From Talinum fruticosum (taxonomy: Eukaryota; Streptophyta; Magnoliopsida; Caryophyllales; Talinaceae), in contig JAITYX010000032.1 of the NCBI GenBank assembly GCA_021018815.1, positions 3,162,001-3,226,000 on the forward strand: a DNA stretch of 64,000 nt. The letters are read 5' to 3'. The position numbers and the translations under genes are program-made. The notes beneath the pieces were generated by a model, which did no database searches, was not told where the DNA came from, and saw only the letters and a program-made list of their open reading frames with translations. Positions 1 to 12,690 of this stretch are shown here, one piece after another (position 1 is the first letter of the stretch; every line of letters begins with the position of its first letter).

Positions 1-3000
1 ACAACATACTTGATGGAGGTGGTGTAACCACTCCAGAAGAGGCGAGTAATGGAGATGGTGTAGCTAATATGGAAGAAATGACAACTCAAGAAGTGTCTGT
101 GAAGGACAATGAAGCAGTGATATGTGGTCTAGACATCAAAGATGTAAACACTAGGGAGGAAAAGATGAGTTTAGAGCTGGTCACAGACAACATAGTTGAT
201 GGAGATGGTGTAACCACTCCAGAAGAGGCGGGTGATGGAGACGGTGTAGCCAATATAGAAGAAATGACAACTCTAGCAATGTCTGAAGCAGTGATCTGTG
301 TGCCAGACATCACAGATGTAAACATCAGGGAGGGAAGGAAGAGTCTAGAGCTGGTCACAGACAACACTGTTGATGGAGGTGGCATAGCCAACCCTGAAGA
401 GGTGAATGATGGAAGCAATATAGCCAATATGGAAGAAATGAGAACTCAAGAAGTGTTTGTGAGAGACGATGAAGCAATGATATGTGAGCTTCACATCAAA
501 GATGTAAACACCATGGAGGGATGGGAAAAAATAGAGGTGGTCACAAACAACACGGTTGATGAAGGCGGTTTAGCTAATCTTGAGGAGGTGAATGGTGGAG
601 TTGGTGTAACCAATACGGAAGAAGCAGCAACTCGAGAGCTGCTTCTGAAAGACAATGAAATTGTGACCTATGTAGTGGGCATCATAGATGTAAACACTGA
701 GACAGAAAGGAAGCTGGTCAAAGATAACATGGTTGAAGGAGGCTCAGCTGCTTCTGTACGTCAAGTAACAAGTAAAACCTGACGGGTAATATCCAAAATG
801 AGAAAGAAGCAGATAAGCTGAATGCTGAGACAATATTGGGCACTATTTCAGACAATGAAAAGAAAGAATGTAGAAGAGAAAATGAGAGTGTTGCTGATAA
901 GGCAACTTCTTACAATGTCAATATACCCAAAAGGAAACGTCTAAACAGAAAAGTGTTTGAGGGAAATATGCAAAATGAGAAAGAAGCAGATAACCTGAAT
1001 GATGAGACAATATTGGGCACTATTTCGGACAATGAAAAGAAAGAATGTGGAAGAGAAAATGAGAGTGTTGCTGATAAGGCAAATTCTTACAATGTCAATA
1101 TACCCAAAAGGAAACGTCTAAACAGAAAAGTGTTTGAGGGAAATAATGTGGCTTCCGCGAATGAAGCTAAGGCACCATCTTCAACTGGAAATGATGCATT
1201 CAATGGAGCACATGAAGCTGACACAAATGAGCATGTAAAGAATGATCATAAGGCAGAAGCAAAACCCCTGGTTGAGTTTTGCAGGAAACTGAAAAGAGTT
1301 AGAAAAAGGGAGGTGCCTAAAGGGTATGGCGGTATTATCGCTGCCAATGAGGAGCAAAAGTCTCAATCCACAAATAATGAACCAGAAAATAAAGAGAATA
1401 GGAAAACTGATGAACAAGATCTGAATAATGAAGAGGCAGAAAAATCTGGGAATAGGGTGAGTCAGTTACAAATAATTAAGGAGGAAAATGTTGAAAAAGA
1501 GCACACCATAAAAGAGGCTGCGGAAAGGTGTAAATTTTCAACGGGACTTGATTGCATGGGGATGATATTCATGTGCAGTTCAGAAACAAAGGAGGACTGT
1601 TACCGCTATAGAGTTTTAGGGCTACCTGCTGGCAAGAAAGATATTGTATTGAAGATTAACAAAGGCATGAGGCTTTTTTGTTCGATTTCAATATAAAGAT
1701 GATGCATGGAATCTACAAGGCTGCTGGTCCTGGAGGATATAATATTGAACCAAGGGCATTCAAGTCGCTATTTCCTTCTCAGGTTAGTCTTGAAAAATCC
1801 GGACTCATCATACTTTTGTGCAGTTGCGTTTTCTGGTCTTTTGTGGAAAATTTTTTCAGAGAATTATGTGGAAGAATATTCAAAACATATTAGGTCGGAA
1901 GAAGCGAATTTAGTTGGCTATTGCATCACCATCATCCTCACTACACCAGTCTCATCAATCATCGTCTACCTCCTATATACCTCAATTTCTCGCTTTTCAC
2001 CTTGAACCGTCTCTTGCAATTGCAAAAGGTCGTCTTGATGGCTGCACTACCCAGAGGAAGATTTTTGAAAGCGAATCCCCTAATTTTTGGTGATTCTTAC
2101 CTTTTTTTTCTCAAATTTGTGTTGTTTATTTGTTGCTTGTTTTCATGATGAGTTGTATATGAAAAAAAAGTGAATAGTTTTGAGGATTCTGGTTAATTGT
2201 TTGAGTTTTTGAGTTATGTGGTTTAAAAATCGATCCAACTTAGGCTTTGTGAACGGGGAATGGGGATCTGTCAGGGATGGGGATGGGGTAAGTTTTTCTC
2301 CCCAGTGGCCGGGCGGGTCGGGAGGGCATCCCTAGCCCCAACCCCGACTCGTTCCGTTGTTATCCTTAGATATAATTAGGTGTGAAAATATGTTTTTCTT
2401 GCTCTTGAGGCTTGCAATATCGGTTTGTAGGAAGCTTGGAAGATACTTGAAGTGATACATGAACTAATAAACTTGGCGAAATTTACTCATATCCAAATAC
2501 CATATGAGTGACCTCAGTATGTGGTGCAAGAACCAAAACAAGGACAAGTTGAAATTTGACTTAAACCTAAATTTAGTTGAGCTATGCCAAACCCGATTTG
2601 AATTTCCTGTGGTGTTTCCTTCTTTTTCAGTACAAGTTCATTGAACCAGCCATCAGCAAACTTGAAGAGTTTGACATCAAGTCAACCTATCCATTACACA
2701 TCAAATCTGAAGCTAATGCGATGTCTCTATACTAGGCCACTTTTAACAATTGTCAAGTAGAATAACCTGTTTCTTGGCACAATGAGTGATTTAATGGCAG
2801 ATGATAAATTAACCCTATGTCCTGTTGGTTTAGCTTGCGGCACTCTTGTTCTATGGGATAAGGTTTTACCTTGATGTGTTGTTCTAATGCTGAATTAAAT
2901 TTATGAAACTGGTGGTCTATGCTGTTGTACTTGTGGTTCAAGAGTTGTTTGTGAGCCCCGATTAAAAGGTTCTCCTCCCTCTGGATTTGGCTTGAGGCTG

Positions 3001-4810
3001 GTTACTGTAGGCCTGATTGCACTAGCTTGTTTTGTGGTCTTTATTATTTGTGTTGTGACCATAGTTTTTTGTGCATATTTATTGTGGCAAATTTGATTGT
3101 GGTTCTGGGTATGTTTGAAAATTATGATCAGAATGTCTTGCAACCCCCTGGATTACGTCTCACTGAAAAATCTAAGCCATTACTTGGGCATGTGGTATCG
3201 GGCATCTGTACTTAGAACAGAGTCAATGTGTTCTCTCCTATTGAATCTTCCCTCTCACTTTATGCCTTTGATTTTCACTGTTAATTGTGTTGTTCTTGGG
3301 TCTCTCCCCGTCTCCCGGTGAAGAACCGCCCTTCACGGACACGCTAGAGGGGGAGGAGAGGGAGCAAGGAACACTATTATACTTCAAATGTGATTTTACA
3401 CTTTCGCACCTCCTTGATGAAAAATAGTGTGAATCCCACTAGACGATCCCGGTGGTTGGAGTTGATAGTGCATGAGGCATATGATTATGTGGCTTATGGA
3501 TGTGTTGAATTTGCAGTTTGCTTTTCCATTCTTACCTTTTCATTTTTCTAGGCATTTAAAATGCCCAATTGGAGAAAATAGCTCTTCATGGTTTTTGCAT
3601 GTTGTTCCAAGGAGCCGAAAGGTTCATTGAAAAGCTAGCATGAGATCTCTGTCCCAGTTCTCATGTATTAAATACCCCCGTAAATTGTTCCTATAACCCA
3701 AAGCTTGGGGCTAGAAGTGGGCTGCACTTTCCTTTATCTACCTTTATAAACAACAAATAATAGTGCAAACTTTGGCTTTACCAGGTCAGATTCACTGTCC
3801 TTGAAGATTGCATACCCTTAGCTGAAGAGAAGTTCAGAAGTGTCATCAAGGATTACTACACGAAGAAAAATTCAATTGTCAGTTGACAAGTGAGCAGGTA
3901 CTACATTCTCTCCTTTTTAGTTCACAATGCAGAATCACCTGGCTTTGATATCCCTTATCATGGAGCTTGTGTTGCTTCTCACTTGGTGTCTTTCGCACAG
4001 GTAAAAAACTTATGCAAGTTGTTTCATGAAACCACCAAGAGAGCTGGATCCAAGATAGTGTTTGGAAGCCAAATACCAGCAGCCCCGCCATCCATACAAC
4101 AGGAGTTGAAGAGAAAAAGGATCCAAGATAGCAGAAGAGCCGGACCAGTTTCATCTTCGGAGCAGGAAAGACGATGGAGACATTCAGAGAAACGGGTGAG
4201 GCATTACCCCATGGTCATCAGTGAAATGCATCAACCCCAGTCTATCAATTATGAGCGCCATGTTATTTGCGAGAGAGAAACATATCCGCAGTCTATAACT
4301 CCACCATCTTTATATCAGCCCGTGCCAGCACAAAACACTCGACATAGCCCATCTTACTCGTATGGCGGGGCCCTTATTGTGGATATGTACAGGAGGGATT
4401 TGGCCCTGGAACATGGTGAACCCAGTTTGTGTGAATGTAGGCCCCCTGTTGAGATGGATCATCACGATACTTATGTTTCATATGTAAAAGCCCATGCCTA
4501 TCATGAGCCGGCATATGAAACTGGTGCAACTCATGCCTATCTTGAGCCGGCATATGAAACTGGAGCAAGTCATGCCTATCATGAGCCGGCATATGAAACT
4601 GGAGCAAGTCATGCCTATCATGAGCCGGCATATGAAATTAGTGCAAGTCATGCCTACCAAGAACCAGCATATGAGATTGGTCTGGGTTTAGGTCTAAGTC
4701 AAGAATGTTGGGATTATTGTTCTGATACTCACCAAGTAGAGTATTCTGGAAACAGTAGGTATCAACCTCCCCTGCCCCCACATCGTAGGTACAGAACGCA
4801 CTTGTTGTAG
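1..4810 (+). CDS. DCD (development and cell death) domain protein with tandem repeats, 5'-partial, frames interrupted
   Basis: Open from base 3, so the gene begins upstream of the window. Exons: 1-1782, 3785-3897, 4001-4810 (stop TAG). Order: about four acidic ~60-residue repeats, two basic 59-residue repeats, a hydrophilic linker, then the DCD domain starting at GMIFMCSSETKEDC (about base 1558), continuing RYRVLGLPAG, GMRLF, HGIYKAAGPGG and, across the intron, RFTVLEDCIPLAEEKF. The last exon holds a basic segment and five HAYHEPAYETGAS-like repeats. DCD proteins of the N-rich-protein family are linked to stress and cell-death signalling; the role of this one is not visible. The frame is lost three times by a single missing base in runs at 774-777 (A), 1674-1679 (T) and 3866-3870 (A). 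Adding one base at each restores the DCD consensus, so I read this as one gene, with base-calling loss or recent decay as the alternatives. Confidence 0.82.
3..740 (+). repeat. Coding tandem repeat, ~60-residue acidic unit, 4+ copies
   Basis: Units begin with N-I/T/M-V-D/E-G at bases 3, 189, 363, 549 and 726 (spacing 186, 174, 186 and 177 bp, all multiples of three). Each contains an EE-(V/M)-(T/R)-TQE-like stretch and an I-x-DVNT segment. In-frame spacing with amino-acid drift indicates selection on protein length or sequence. The array may extend upstream of the window. Confidence 0.85.
785..1138 (+). repeat. In-frame 177-bp tandem duplication (59 residues) in the DCD gene
   Basis: Two near-identical copies, 785-961 and 962-1138, each encoding NEKEAD...ETILGTISDNEKKEC...NVNIPKRKRLNRKVFEG. 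The few differences mean a recent duplication. The PKRKR core of each copy looks like a basic nuclear-localisation cluster (inference). Confidence 0.85.
1783..3784 (+). other. Intron of DCD gene (2.0 kb)
   Basis: Donor CAG|GTTAGT after PSQ and acceptor TTTACCAG before VRFTVLEDC, exactly where the DCD domain is interrupted. It contains a G/C-rich patch at about 2265-2350 and another at 3300-3360, but no recognisable gene or element. Confidence 0.75.
4493..4680 (+). repeat. 39-bp coding minisatellite (HAYxEPAYE repeats), 5 copies
   Basis: Five copies of a 13-residue unit HAYHEPAYETGAS at 39-bp spacing (first two at 4493 and 4532). The last two copies are diverged (EISAS, EIG). They lie near the C terminus of the DCD protein and probably vary in copy number between individuals. 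Confidence 0.85.
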
Positions 4811-5540
4811 GTCTCTGTATTTCAGTTGTGACTTTTCAAGTTTTGTATGACCTTGCCACTGGCTGTTTTTTGGCTGTGGTAGAGTGGTACATCGCGTTGG
4901 CTTCATAAAAGCAACCGGTGCTGACTCTATTTTTGTTGTTGCACCCTGTAGTCCAAATTATCTCAGATAAATGGCACTTTTGGCGATTAAGCGGTGATCA
5001 CATTTACCATTTTAATTATCTCAGATAAATGCATTCACTTATCTGTTTGTTAGAGCTAGAAGTGGATCATATTGTTCGTGGTATAATCTGATTTACTAGT
5101 CTCTGTACGTTTCGTGTCTACATATAAAATTACCCCCCTCAATAATTAGTAATGTCAAAACACATAAATCCTACTTAGGCCTTTTTGTTTTTTTGACTCT
5201 GAAACTTTTTGTTTTTTCTGGATATGGTATATTGTATAGAAGTATAGAACTTACGTTACGATTGTAAAAAGTGTCTTCAAAGAAAAATATAGTATGAATA
5301 TAATATAATAATCGAATGCTATAGCTAGAATTATATATGATGATTGACTGCATTCACAGATACACAAATGTATTTTTTTTTGGCAAGTTTCTAAAATTTT
5401 CATATAGAAGAGAAGGGTTAAAGAAAAACAAGGAAGGAATGAGTTAATCAAATCATTGATGGGGAAATTCATAATCAGAATTATTAATTTCTTTTTTATT
5501 TGACAAAGTTTTTGCTTGTTGGAAATGACAACGATTGATG
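4811..5540. other. Intergenic, 3' flank of DCD gene
   Basis: AT-rich sequence that must hold the 3' UTR. No coding signal seen on either strand. Confidence 0.6.
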
Positions 5541-5790
5541 ATATGCTCAGCAGTAATGATCTCTGTGGGTGAAGACTTAACTCTCATGGACTGGGGAAAA
5601 GCTATGCTATCGTGAAAGAAATCCAATCTGATGAGGCTGGTAATATTGTGCGCTCAATGGGGAGTCTTGCATCTTGATGGATCAGTCTAAGCCATTAAGC
5701 TGAAGCTTAATTGGTTACCTGTGATAGATGAATTAGTCGACCTTCAACTTGTGGAGTTTGATTATCTGATTACAAAGAGGAATATGGTAT
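5541..5790 (+). pseudogene. Glutamyl-tRNA synthetase fragment (cytosolic type, C-terminal anticodon-binding region)
   Basis: Broken frames read AVMISVGED-LTLMDWGKA, then IVKEIQSDEAG-NIV, then LHLDGSV and KLKLNWLP...LVEFDYLITK. These follow, in order, the C-terminal beta-barrel region of plant cytosolic glutamyl-tRNA synthetases. The frame is broken by a 5-bp direct duplication (GCTAT twice, about 5602-5611), an extra base near 5669 and an in-frame TAA after GSV. Unlike the one-base run losses elsewhere, these are true decay. Nothing recognisable of the enzyme flanks it. Family assignment is from memory of the conserved motifs. Confidence 0.7.
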
Positions 5791-7154
5791 CTGATACTCA
5801 TCGTGCAGAACTGTATGTATCTTGTACTCCAGTATATTTTGAGATTGTTCTGTGCTTTATTACTGCTGTTACTCTAGCTGGTATCGTTTTCTGGAGTTGT
5901 GTTTCTGTGATCATGGTTTGTTAATTTCAATGGAATGCACGAAACCTTTTTGTTCTGAAGCATTTAATTTTTGTTCATGCTGGCTGGCAGGTGTAATTGA
6001 TTTGCTGTTAACTTATCTAGAAGAGCATTTTTTAGCAGTTGGACAAAATGTTAGGGGGCAGATTGTATCGTAATATTGTTATGCAGTTTATCAGACCATG
6101 TTATCTGTAAGACCTGTTGTCAGAACGACCCTATGCTGTCCAAACTACTGTCTTTGTCATTTTTGCTGCCATTATGTGGATGCAAAAGATGGCAGTGATT
6201 ATGAGATATTATCCCTCGAGTTTATGACTCAACGAATTATGCTGAGATTGTTGAAAATTGAAGTTAAAGTACAGTTTATGTGTTTTAGGAGAGTTTAACT
6301 AGAAGAGATTGAGCTATTATTGATGTAGTTATACGTGGGTTAGAGATGGAACAAGGAAATGAATTTTCTGCACTTTTATGCAAGTACTGAAGCTGAAATT
6401 TTCTGCATAAAAACTCATCACATAAGCCTCCTTATATAGGCAAAGACAAGTAAATAAAACCAAAAAATCAATGCAAATTTCAACTTGAAAACTAAAGTAG
6501 ACAAGGCATGTATGGAAAAGCAAATAAGCATCATGATGTAGTCCATTTGGGAATAAAATAAGCAACACATAAAAAGCAAACTTTGAGATTTTTCCAACAG
6601 AGATTTATCGACCTGCTTACTTAAGTGTAATTTTGACGTATATTTCGACATATAATTGTATTAAAGTTTAGATAGAGTAATCGACCTAATCAAGCTCAAT
6701 CTATCAGAACTACATTGGAGAAGTTCCATTAGACAAGAGCTAAAAAACAGGGGAGAGGGGTGGGGGTTGGGAAAGGGATGAGATCCTATAGCACCTATAA
6801 ATATAGTACGATTTGATTACCAAACAAGATATTGCTGGCTATGGCTATGAAGGAGTCGTTTGAATAAATTCCCCCAAATCTGAGACCTCAACATTTATAT
6901 GGTTGCATCATAAATAAATAAATAAAGTATTTCATATCTTTTAATAACAAATTTAATTCATATATAATAAATTTGATCCCAAGACTTGTAGACTTGATTT
7001 AAAACAGAGCATTGAATGGATGGGGTGAGGTGTCTGGTGCTTGTATTTGGTAGTGCCTTCAAGAATCCCTATTTTATCATTTTTTTTTTTAAAAAGAAAC
7101 TATTTTCAGGGACTAATCAATTTTTTTCAAATGACATCTTCACGTTTTAAAGGC
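5791..7154. other. Intergenic, no feature recognised
   Basis: Short open frames at 5721-6298 are not recognisable and may be flanking sequence of the synthetase relic. The remainder is AT-rich and non-coding. Confidence 0.5.
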
Positions 7155-7430
7155 TACTCCTCCGTTTTAAAATACATGTCGTTTTAAAATTATGTGGAAA
7201 TATCAAGGAAACACAAAATTCATCATAAATTTTATGTTAAAAGACTAAGTTGGCCCTATATTTTGTTGAAAATGGAAAAAAATCAATAAAAAAAAGGAGA
7301 AACAAAGTAATTAATAAGGACAAAATTGATAAACTAATAAATAATATGTCATTGGAATTGTAAAGTGACAAGTATTTTGAAACGAAAAAGTTAACTAAAG
7401 TGACATGTACTTTGAAACGAAAGGAGCGTA
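7155..7430. mobile_element. Stowaway-like MITE (~276 bp)
   Basis: The left end TACTCCTCCGTTTTAAAATA and the inverted right end (reading TACGCTCCTTTCGTTTCAAA on the other strand) form imperfect terminal inverted repeats bordered by TA, with the CTCC-CCGTTT...TACATGTC layout of Tc1/mariner-derived Stowaway MITEs. A second copy of the right-end motif lies just inside (7365-7400). It has no coding capacity. Confidence 0.65.
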
Positions 7431-9321
7431 TAATAAAAAAATTAATCCCCAATTACCACCAGGCAGTTTATACTAAGCTGGTAGTTAGGGTTGTTGGAAT
7501 CATGCTTAGTCCTCATTAGTTACAAAATTTGAGGCAGAAGAGTTTTTTTTTTTTTTTCTTCTCCTTTTCTATTCTTTTATGGAGTGTGATATAACAATAT
7601 AATTAGTCAAAGTAGTTTAAAAATTTTTACACAAGGATATCTGACTTGTAATCTTTAATTTCTTTTCTAGATTAGGTAAAGATAAATAGTCACATATGTT
7701 TAACAGTTCTTTTATTAGTGTCAAACAGGTGACATATATATGTTATACAACGAAAGTGGCCGTCGTCCCTTGACTTCTAGTATTACCTAATGCGAAATGT
7801 AACTAAAAAGAATAAAATCTGAAAATGATCCACGGAGAACATGTTGCATTCCTTAGAAAACGTACTTTCCCTATAAAATTTTAAAGTTTACTTTCTCTAC
7901 GAAAATTCGAAGGGTTCAGCTACAAAGTGTTAGAATCTTAAAATAGGGCTTCAAAGAAAAAGCTTAGAAGTACCGAGCTAGTCCTTTTATTCGAGGTAAG
8001 ATGAGATAACAAAAGCATCGCTTAAAGAATTTTGCAAATATGATTCCAAGTTTGCTTGCATTTGAAACTTTTGGAAGATTTTTTTGTAAAGTTTGAAACA
8101 TTATGCCTTCTTTTTCTTTTTTCTTCAAAAATCTTCAAGGGACAAAGCAAGAACAATAGAGTACATATTTTAGTTAAAATGGTCCCTTAATTTTTTCATA
8201 TTAGTGAATAGATGGCCTTGAAAAGGACCCCTCAATCTCAATGTACCCTAATCTTTGATGATGTATGATGGATGGATGGATGGATGGCCACACATATCCT
8301 CCACATTGCATATAATATGCACACTTGTTGGTCAATATTTGGTCTTCCCTTTTTTTCAATGAAATTATGCTTTTCTACTCAACCAATCAAATAATTCTCT
8401 ACATTAAAGATTGGAAAGTGTATGGGCAAAATTTTTGGACTAGCCATATCTTTATACAAAGGAATCCCTATCATCAAATAAAACTAATGTTCACATTTTG
8501 AATTATTTAATCATAATAATAACGTGAGAAATAATTAATCTTATACTTTACCTCAAAATTTCTATTTATTAGGACATATCAATTCATTTTCTAATGACCT
8601 CGTCGTGGTGTACTACTGTTTTGGGCTTTTTGGTGTACTACTATTTTGAGCTTTTTTTAACTTTTTATTTCTTTTGAGTAATCGAAGATAGAAGGGAAGA
8701 CGTGACTTTAATCACCTATTCTTTGAGCTTGCTTAATAAATTGTTAGTGAAATGGAGAACACAGTCTTAATTATAACATCTTTCATTTGAAGCAGGGTCG
8801 AGTAAAACCTATAATTGTCTTGTTTACTTTCTTGATAATTAGATTGGTCTCTTTTTTTTTTTTTTTTTATTGATCTTATGATAAAATAAATGTGCTTTTA
8901 CTTGGACAATTAGACATGTGACATTTAAAGCCCTAATACGACCTTGATGTCCTTTTCCAATCTTATTCTCCATTTACTTGTCATTTCTTTCCTTTTAACC
9001 TTTCTTTATTTTTTCTTTTCATTCATTTAAAAAAATACAAGGGCTTTTATTTTCTCTACCGCATCATAAAATATGCATGTATGTCACATCTTCCACATTT
9101 ATGACGTTGATCATCCGAAAAACAATTTTTTCTTTTTTTTTTTTTAAAAAAGAAATCCCTCTTTATCTTTTGTTTTTTGCTGCATTGGCACCGTATCCCT
9201 CCCGTTCATAAAATTAACATGAATGAATTTCTCGAGCTAATGAAATTTTCTCTTCCATACCATAAAATATATATCCACAAAATTTCTCGAGCTTTTATTT
9301 TCTCTATACCATACCACAGAA

Positions 9322-9328
<7 letters not shown>

Positions 9329-9354
<26 letters not shown>
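9329..9354. repeat. (AT)n microsatellite
   Basis: Perfect AT dinucleotide run of about 13 units. Confidence 0.95.
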
Positions 9355-9493
9355 CCACAAATACAATCAAGATATTAATGAAATTTTGAAAAATGGAACA
9401 AAAATGTAGATGCAGCCAAGTTCACATGAGCCCTAAATTTATTGAGGCCAAGACGTGGTTCAGTTTGTTTCTCATAATTCTGGATAATAATAA

Positions 9494-9495
<2 letters not shown>

Positions 9496-9558
<63 letters not shown>
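9496..9558. repeat. (AT)n microsatellite
   Basis: Perfect AT dinucleotide run of about 31 units. It creates a spurious Tyr-Ile open frame on the minus strand. Confidence 0.97.
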
Positions 9559-9561
<3 letters not shown>

Positions 9562-12500
9562 AATGATCGATGTGTAGCCATCAATATCATGCCCATTCTC
9601 CATGGCATTCAGAGATAAGATCATCATGATCTCATATATACATACTACTTGACAAAAATATTTTTACACAGTTTATTAAATTGTGGATAACGATTTCATG
9701 GGAATTTTAGTATCTTCTTATGAGAGTTTTGTTTAATTGGTATGGTCGAAAACATTGGATGAATTGAAGATCGACTTTTAAATTACTATATCACGGATTA
9801 TAAGATCCTTCATCAATAATAAAGATGTAGAGTTATTGAATATTATTCATAATAAGATTATTATCATAATTTTGAAGCTGAACGTCCGTCAAATTTATAT
9901 TAGTTATTTTAAAATTTAATTTCATGTATGTGTTGTAGATCTAAGTTTTAACTATTCATGATTTCTATTGTAATGTCATTTAACATTTTATTAGTAAAAT
10001 TATTATATATTTTTTAAAAAGATTAATATGTAAAAAGAGAAAACTTATTTCCAGATATCTAATCTACCTTATAGGGGCAATAATAACTTCGCTTTAGTTA
10101 ATGAAGAATCAATTATAAACTAATAAAAAGCACATAAAAATCTTATACACATTAACATAATTATCTATGAATATCAGATGGAGTAATACCCACTATACAG
10201 GTACTCGAGTACATAAAAATTATTATATGATCTCGAGTTCATAAACCCGGATCACTAAAAGGCAAAAAGAAATTAATCTTTTTAATCTCTAAACCCTCTA
10301 ATTCTCCTCCCCCATTTTACTACACACGTGTCCCGGTCTATGAATCCAAGATCACATTATAACTTATGCTCTGGCATATTGGCTTAGCTTCCTTCTTCCA
10401 TTTTATTGCTGCCTATTTTTTTTTTTGTTTTGGTTGCGGGCTATTGCTTTTCTATACTAGTTTGTTTCATGCATCCATTGACCAAAATATTTTCTTTTGA
10501 AAATTGATCAGGTAAGTCAAGGGGGAATATTGAGAAATTAGGTAGCGTGTATTTTTTTATTGTTTTTATGTAGCTATAGAATTTGTTCCTAGGACCATAA
10601 ATGGTTACAATTGCACATCAATATAGATTTTTTTGTGTACAAATCAAAAGAGGAGATAACAGATTTTGCTTGTTGATGCCATCAAATTCTGTAGGAGACA
10701 TAACAAGACATCAGAGAATCGAAGAAGATAATCCACTTGCTAACGATAGGGTAAGAATTTAAGATATACTTTCGATTCAAGTATTAGCTTGACCGTTATC
10801 CGATGAAATAAATATTCGACTCTTGCAATCAATTAGTAGAGGATCAAAGACGGAAAAGGCAAAAATAGACTCACCCTCCAAACCTCTCTTGATGTAAAAG
10901 GGGTCAGCATCGATTTTTTTTTTTTTTTATATTCGATAATAAGTCTTATTTTGATTAAAAAGTATGTTTAATTCTTCCTTCATACATACACACAAATAGC
11001 CTTGTATGTTGGATGAAGCTAGGGACCTGGTTTCCGCAAATCAAGCCTGTATTTCCTCGTCAGTACCAGACAAATTTTCAAATATAAACGAAGCTTTTTG
11101 AAAAAATAAAATATTTATAAAGTTAATTAATAAAATTGGAATTCTTAGTCGGATGCAACAATGGTGACATATGACCATTGTACTATTGTACTCCATGTTA
11201 CACCTTAAAGTCAAATTCATCTCATATATACTTCTTTTTCCCGTGTCGTAAAAGTCAGACAAAAAAAGTCAATTACTTGCATAAATCCCTATTTTGAAAA
11301 AATGAAATCTTAATCTAGCTAATGATATTAAAGCCGATGTATTTGATACGTTAGATTTTATGTTCGATTCCTTCTCTCAATTGTTTAATCTCCCATATGT
11401 TACTCGTTTGAATCAGTAAAAATTATTTAGTTGCTTAATTGATTAGTTAACTTTTTATATATCATGTTATTGTCGTACATAAATGTAGACATAAAATACA
11501 TGCTCTTAAGATGACTTTTTTTTCCCTACACGTAAAAGTGTTACGAATGGTATGATAAAATCGAACATCTATCTAGGATCTCAATTATAACAGTTCCTCA
11601 TCGAGAGTATGTTTATGTTACGAACATATATCATATTACTGATGGGTATATTGATAATCTGTTTAGCAAATATAAACGGTTTCCCTTAATTAAGTTGCTG
11701 ACATGGGTAATTGACTAATGTGGGTAGTTTTATGCAGGTCATATTTATATGTTTGCTGTACGGCTACTACGGAAGATTTATGTGTAATTAATTTGCTAAT
11801 AGAGTAAGTAATCACGGCATGTTTTGCCTTAAGAATCACGCCATGCATCATTTGCGCGCATGCAAATAATTCTAAGTTTTTTTTTTTTAAAAAACTTTAT
11901 TTATTTATAATAGAGTGAGGAAATATATTTGCAAATGCCATTATATTTCTTATTAAATCATGTATTATTGAGGGAATGTCAAGCCCATAAACAAAATACA
12001 TGCCCTACAATATTTGAGGACACTAATATAACTACAACAGAATTTTTTATTTTATTTTATTTTGTTTGATGTAAATCAAGAGAGAAAATTACTTTGAGTG
12101 GAATTTTAATTGAAGTCTCTAATAATATTAAGTCATATATAATTACGTACGAACTTACACAGAAAATGAAAAATTGCTGCCAAATATATATTTTTTGATG
12201 AGGAAAATAGCAAACTAAAATTATACATTTCTAGACAAAATATTCTCATGTGGTAGTTTGTGACGTATTTTCAGATAAAACAATTGTTAAGAAGAGAAGA
12301 TTAGGTAAATGAGATCAAATAGAAAACACAAAAAGAAAAAGGATAAAATTAAAAGAATAAAAATGAGTAAAATTGTGTGCGACCCATATTTTCCGGAGAA
12401 TTGAGGAAAATGAATTTCTCGAGCGAAATGATTAAAATTCTCCTAAATTTATTTATTTATTTATTTATTTATTAAAAGTTTGGTTGGTGCATGTATTATT

Positions 12501-12669
12501 ATTTCTGGTCTCGATGTGAAAAGGGCTGGAAAAAAAGAAGGGAAATGAAGGAAAAGAAAACAAAAAAGGGAAAAAGTCGGGGGCTGAGTGTTAACTAGGG
12601 TTGGACTTTGGTGCGAGCGAGCGAGCACATGGGAGGTTGCGGTGGGGAAGTGAGAGAACGTCACAAGCT

Positions 12670-12690
12670 CACTCACGTGACGTGGAAGGA
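12670..12690. promoter_or_regulatory. G-box / ABRE-type motif pair
   Basis: CACGTGACGTGG combines a palindromic G-box (CACGTG) with an overlapping ACGTGG core, the classic bZIP/ABF binding arrangement. It sits in a GC-richer island 2.7 kb upstream of the expansin start. Which gene it serves, if any, is unknown. Confidence 0.4.

Noticed and set aside
1674..1679. Programmed ribosomal frameshifting at the T6 run of the DCD gene
   Set aside because: The same type of -1 loss occurs at unrelated runs in several genes, including a splice acceptor, so a shared technical cause is simpler than recoding.
4374..4660. Repetitive minus-strand frames and an alternative plus frame over 4494-4691
   Set aside because: Shadows of the 39-bp coding minisatellite of the DCD gene, whose length keeps every frame open.
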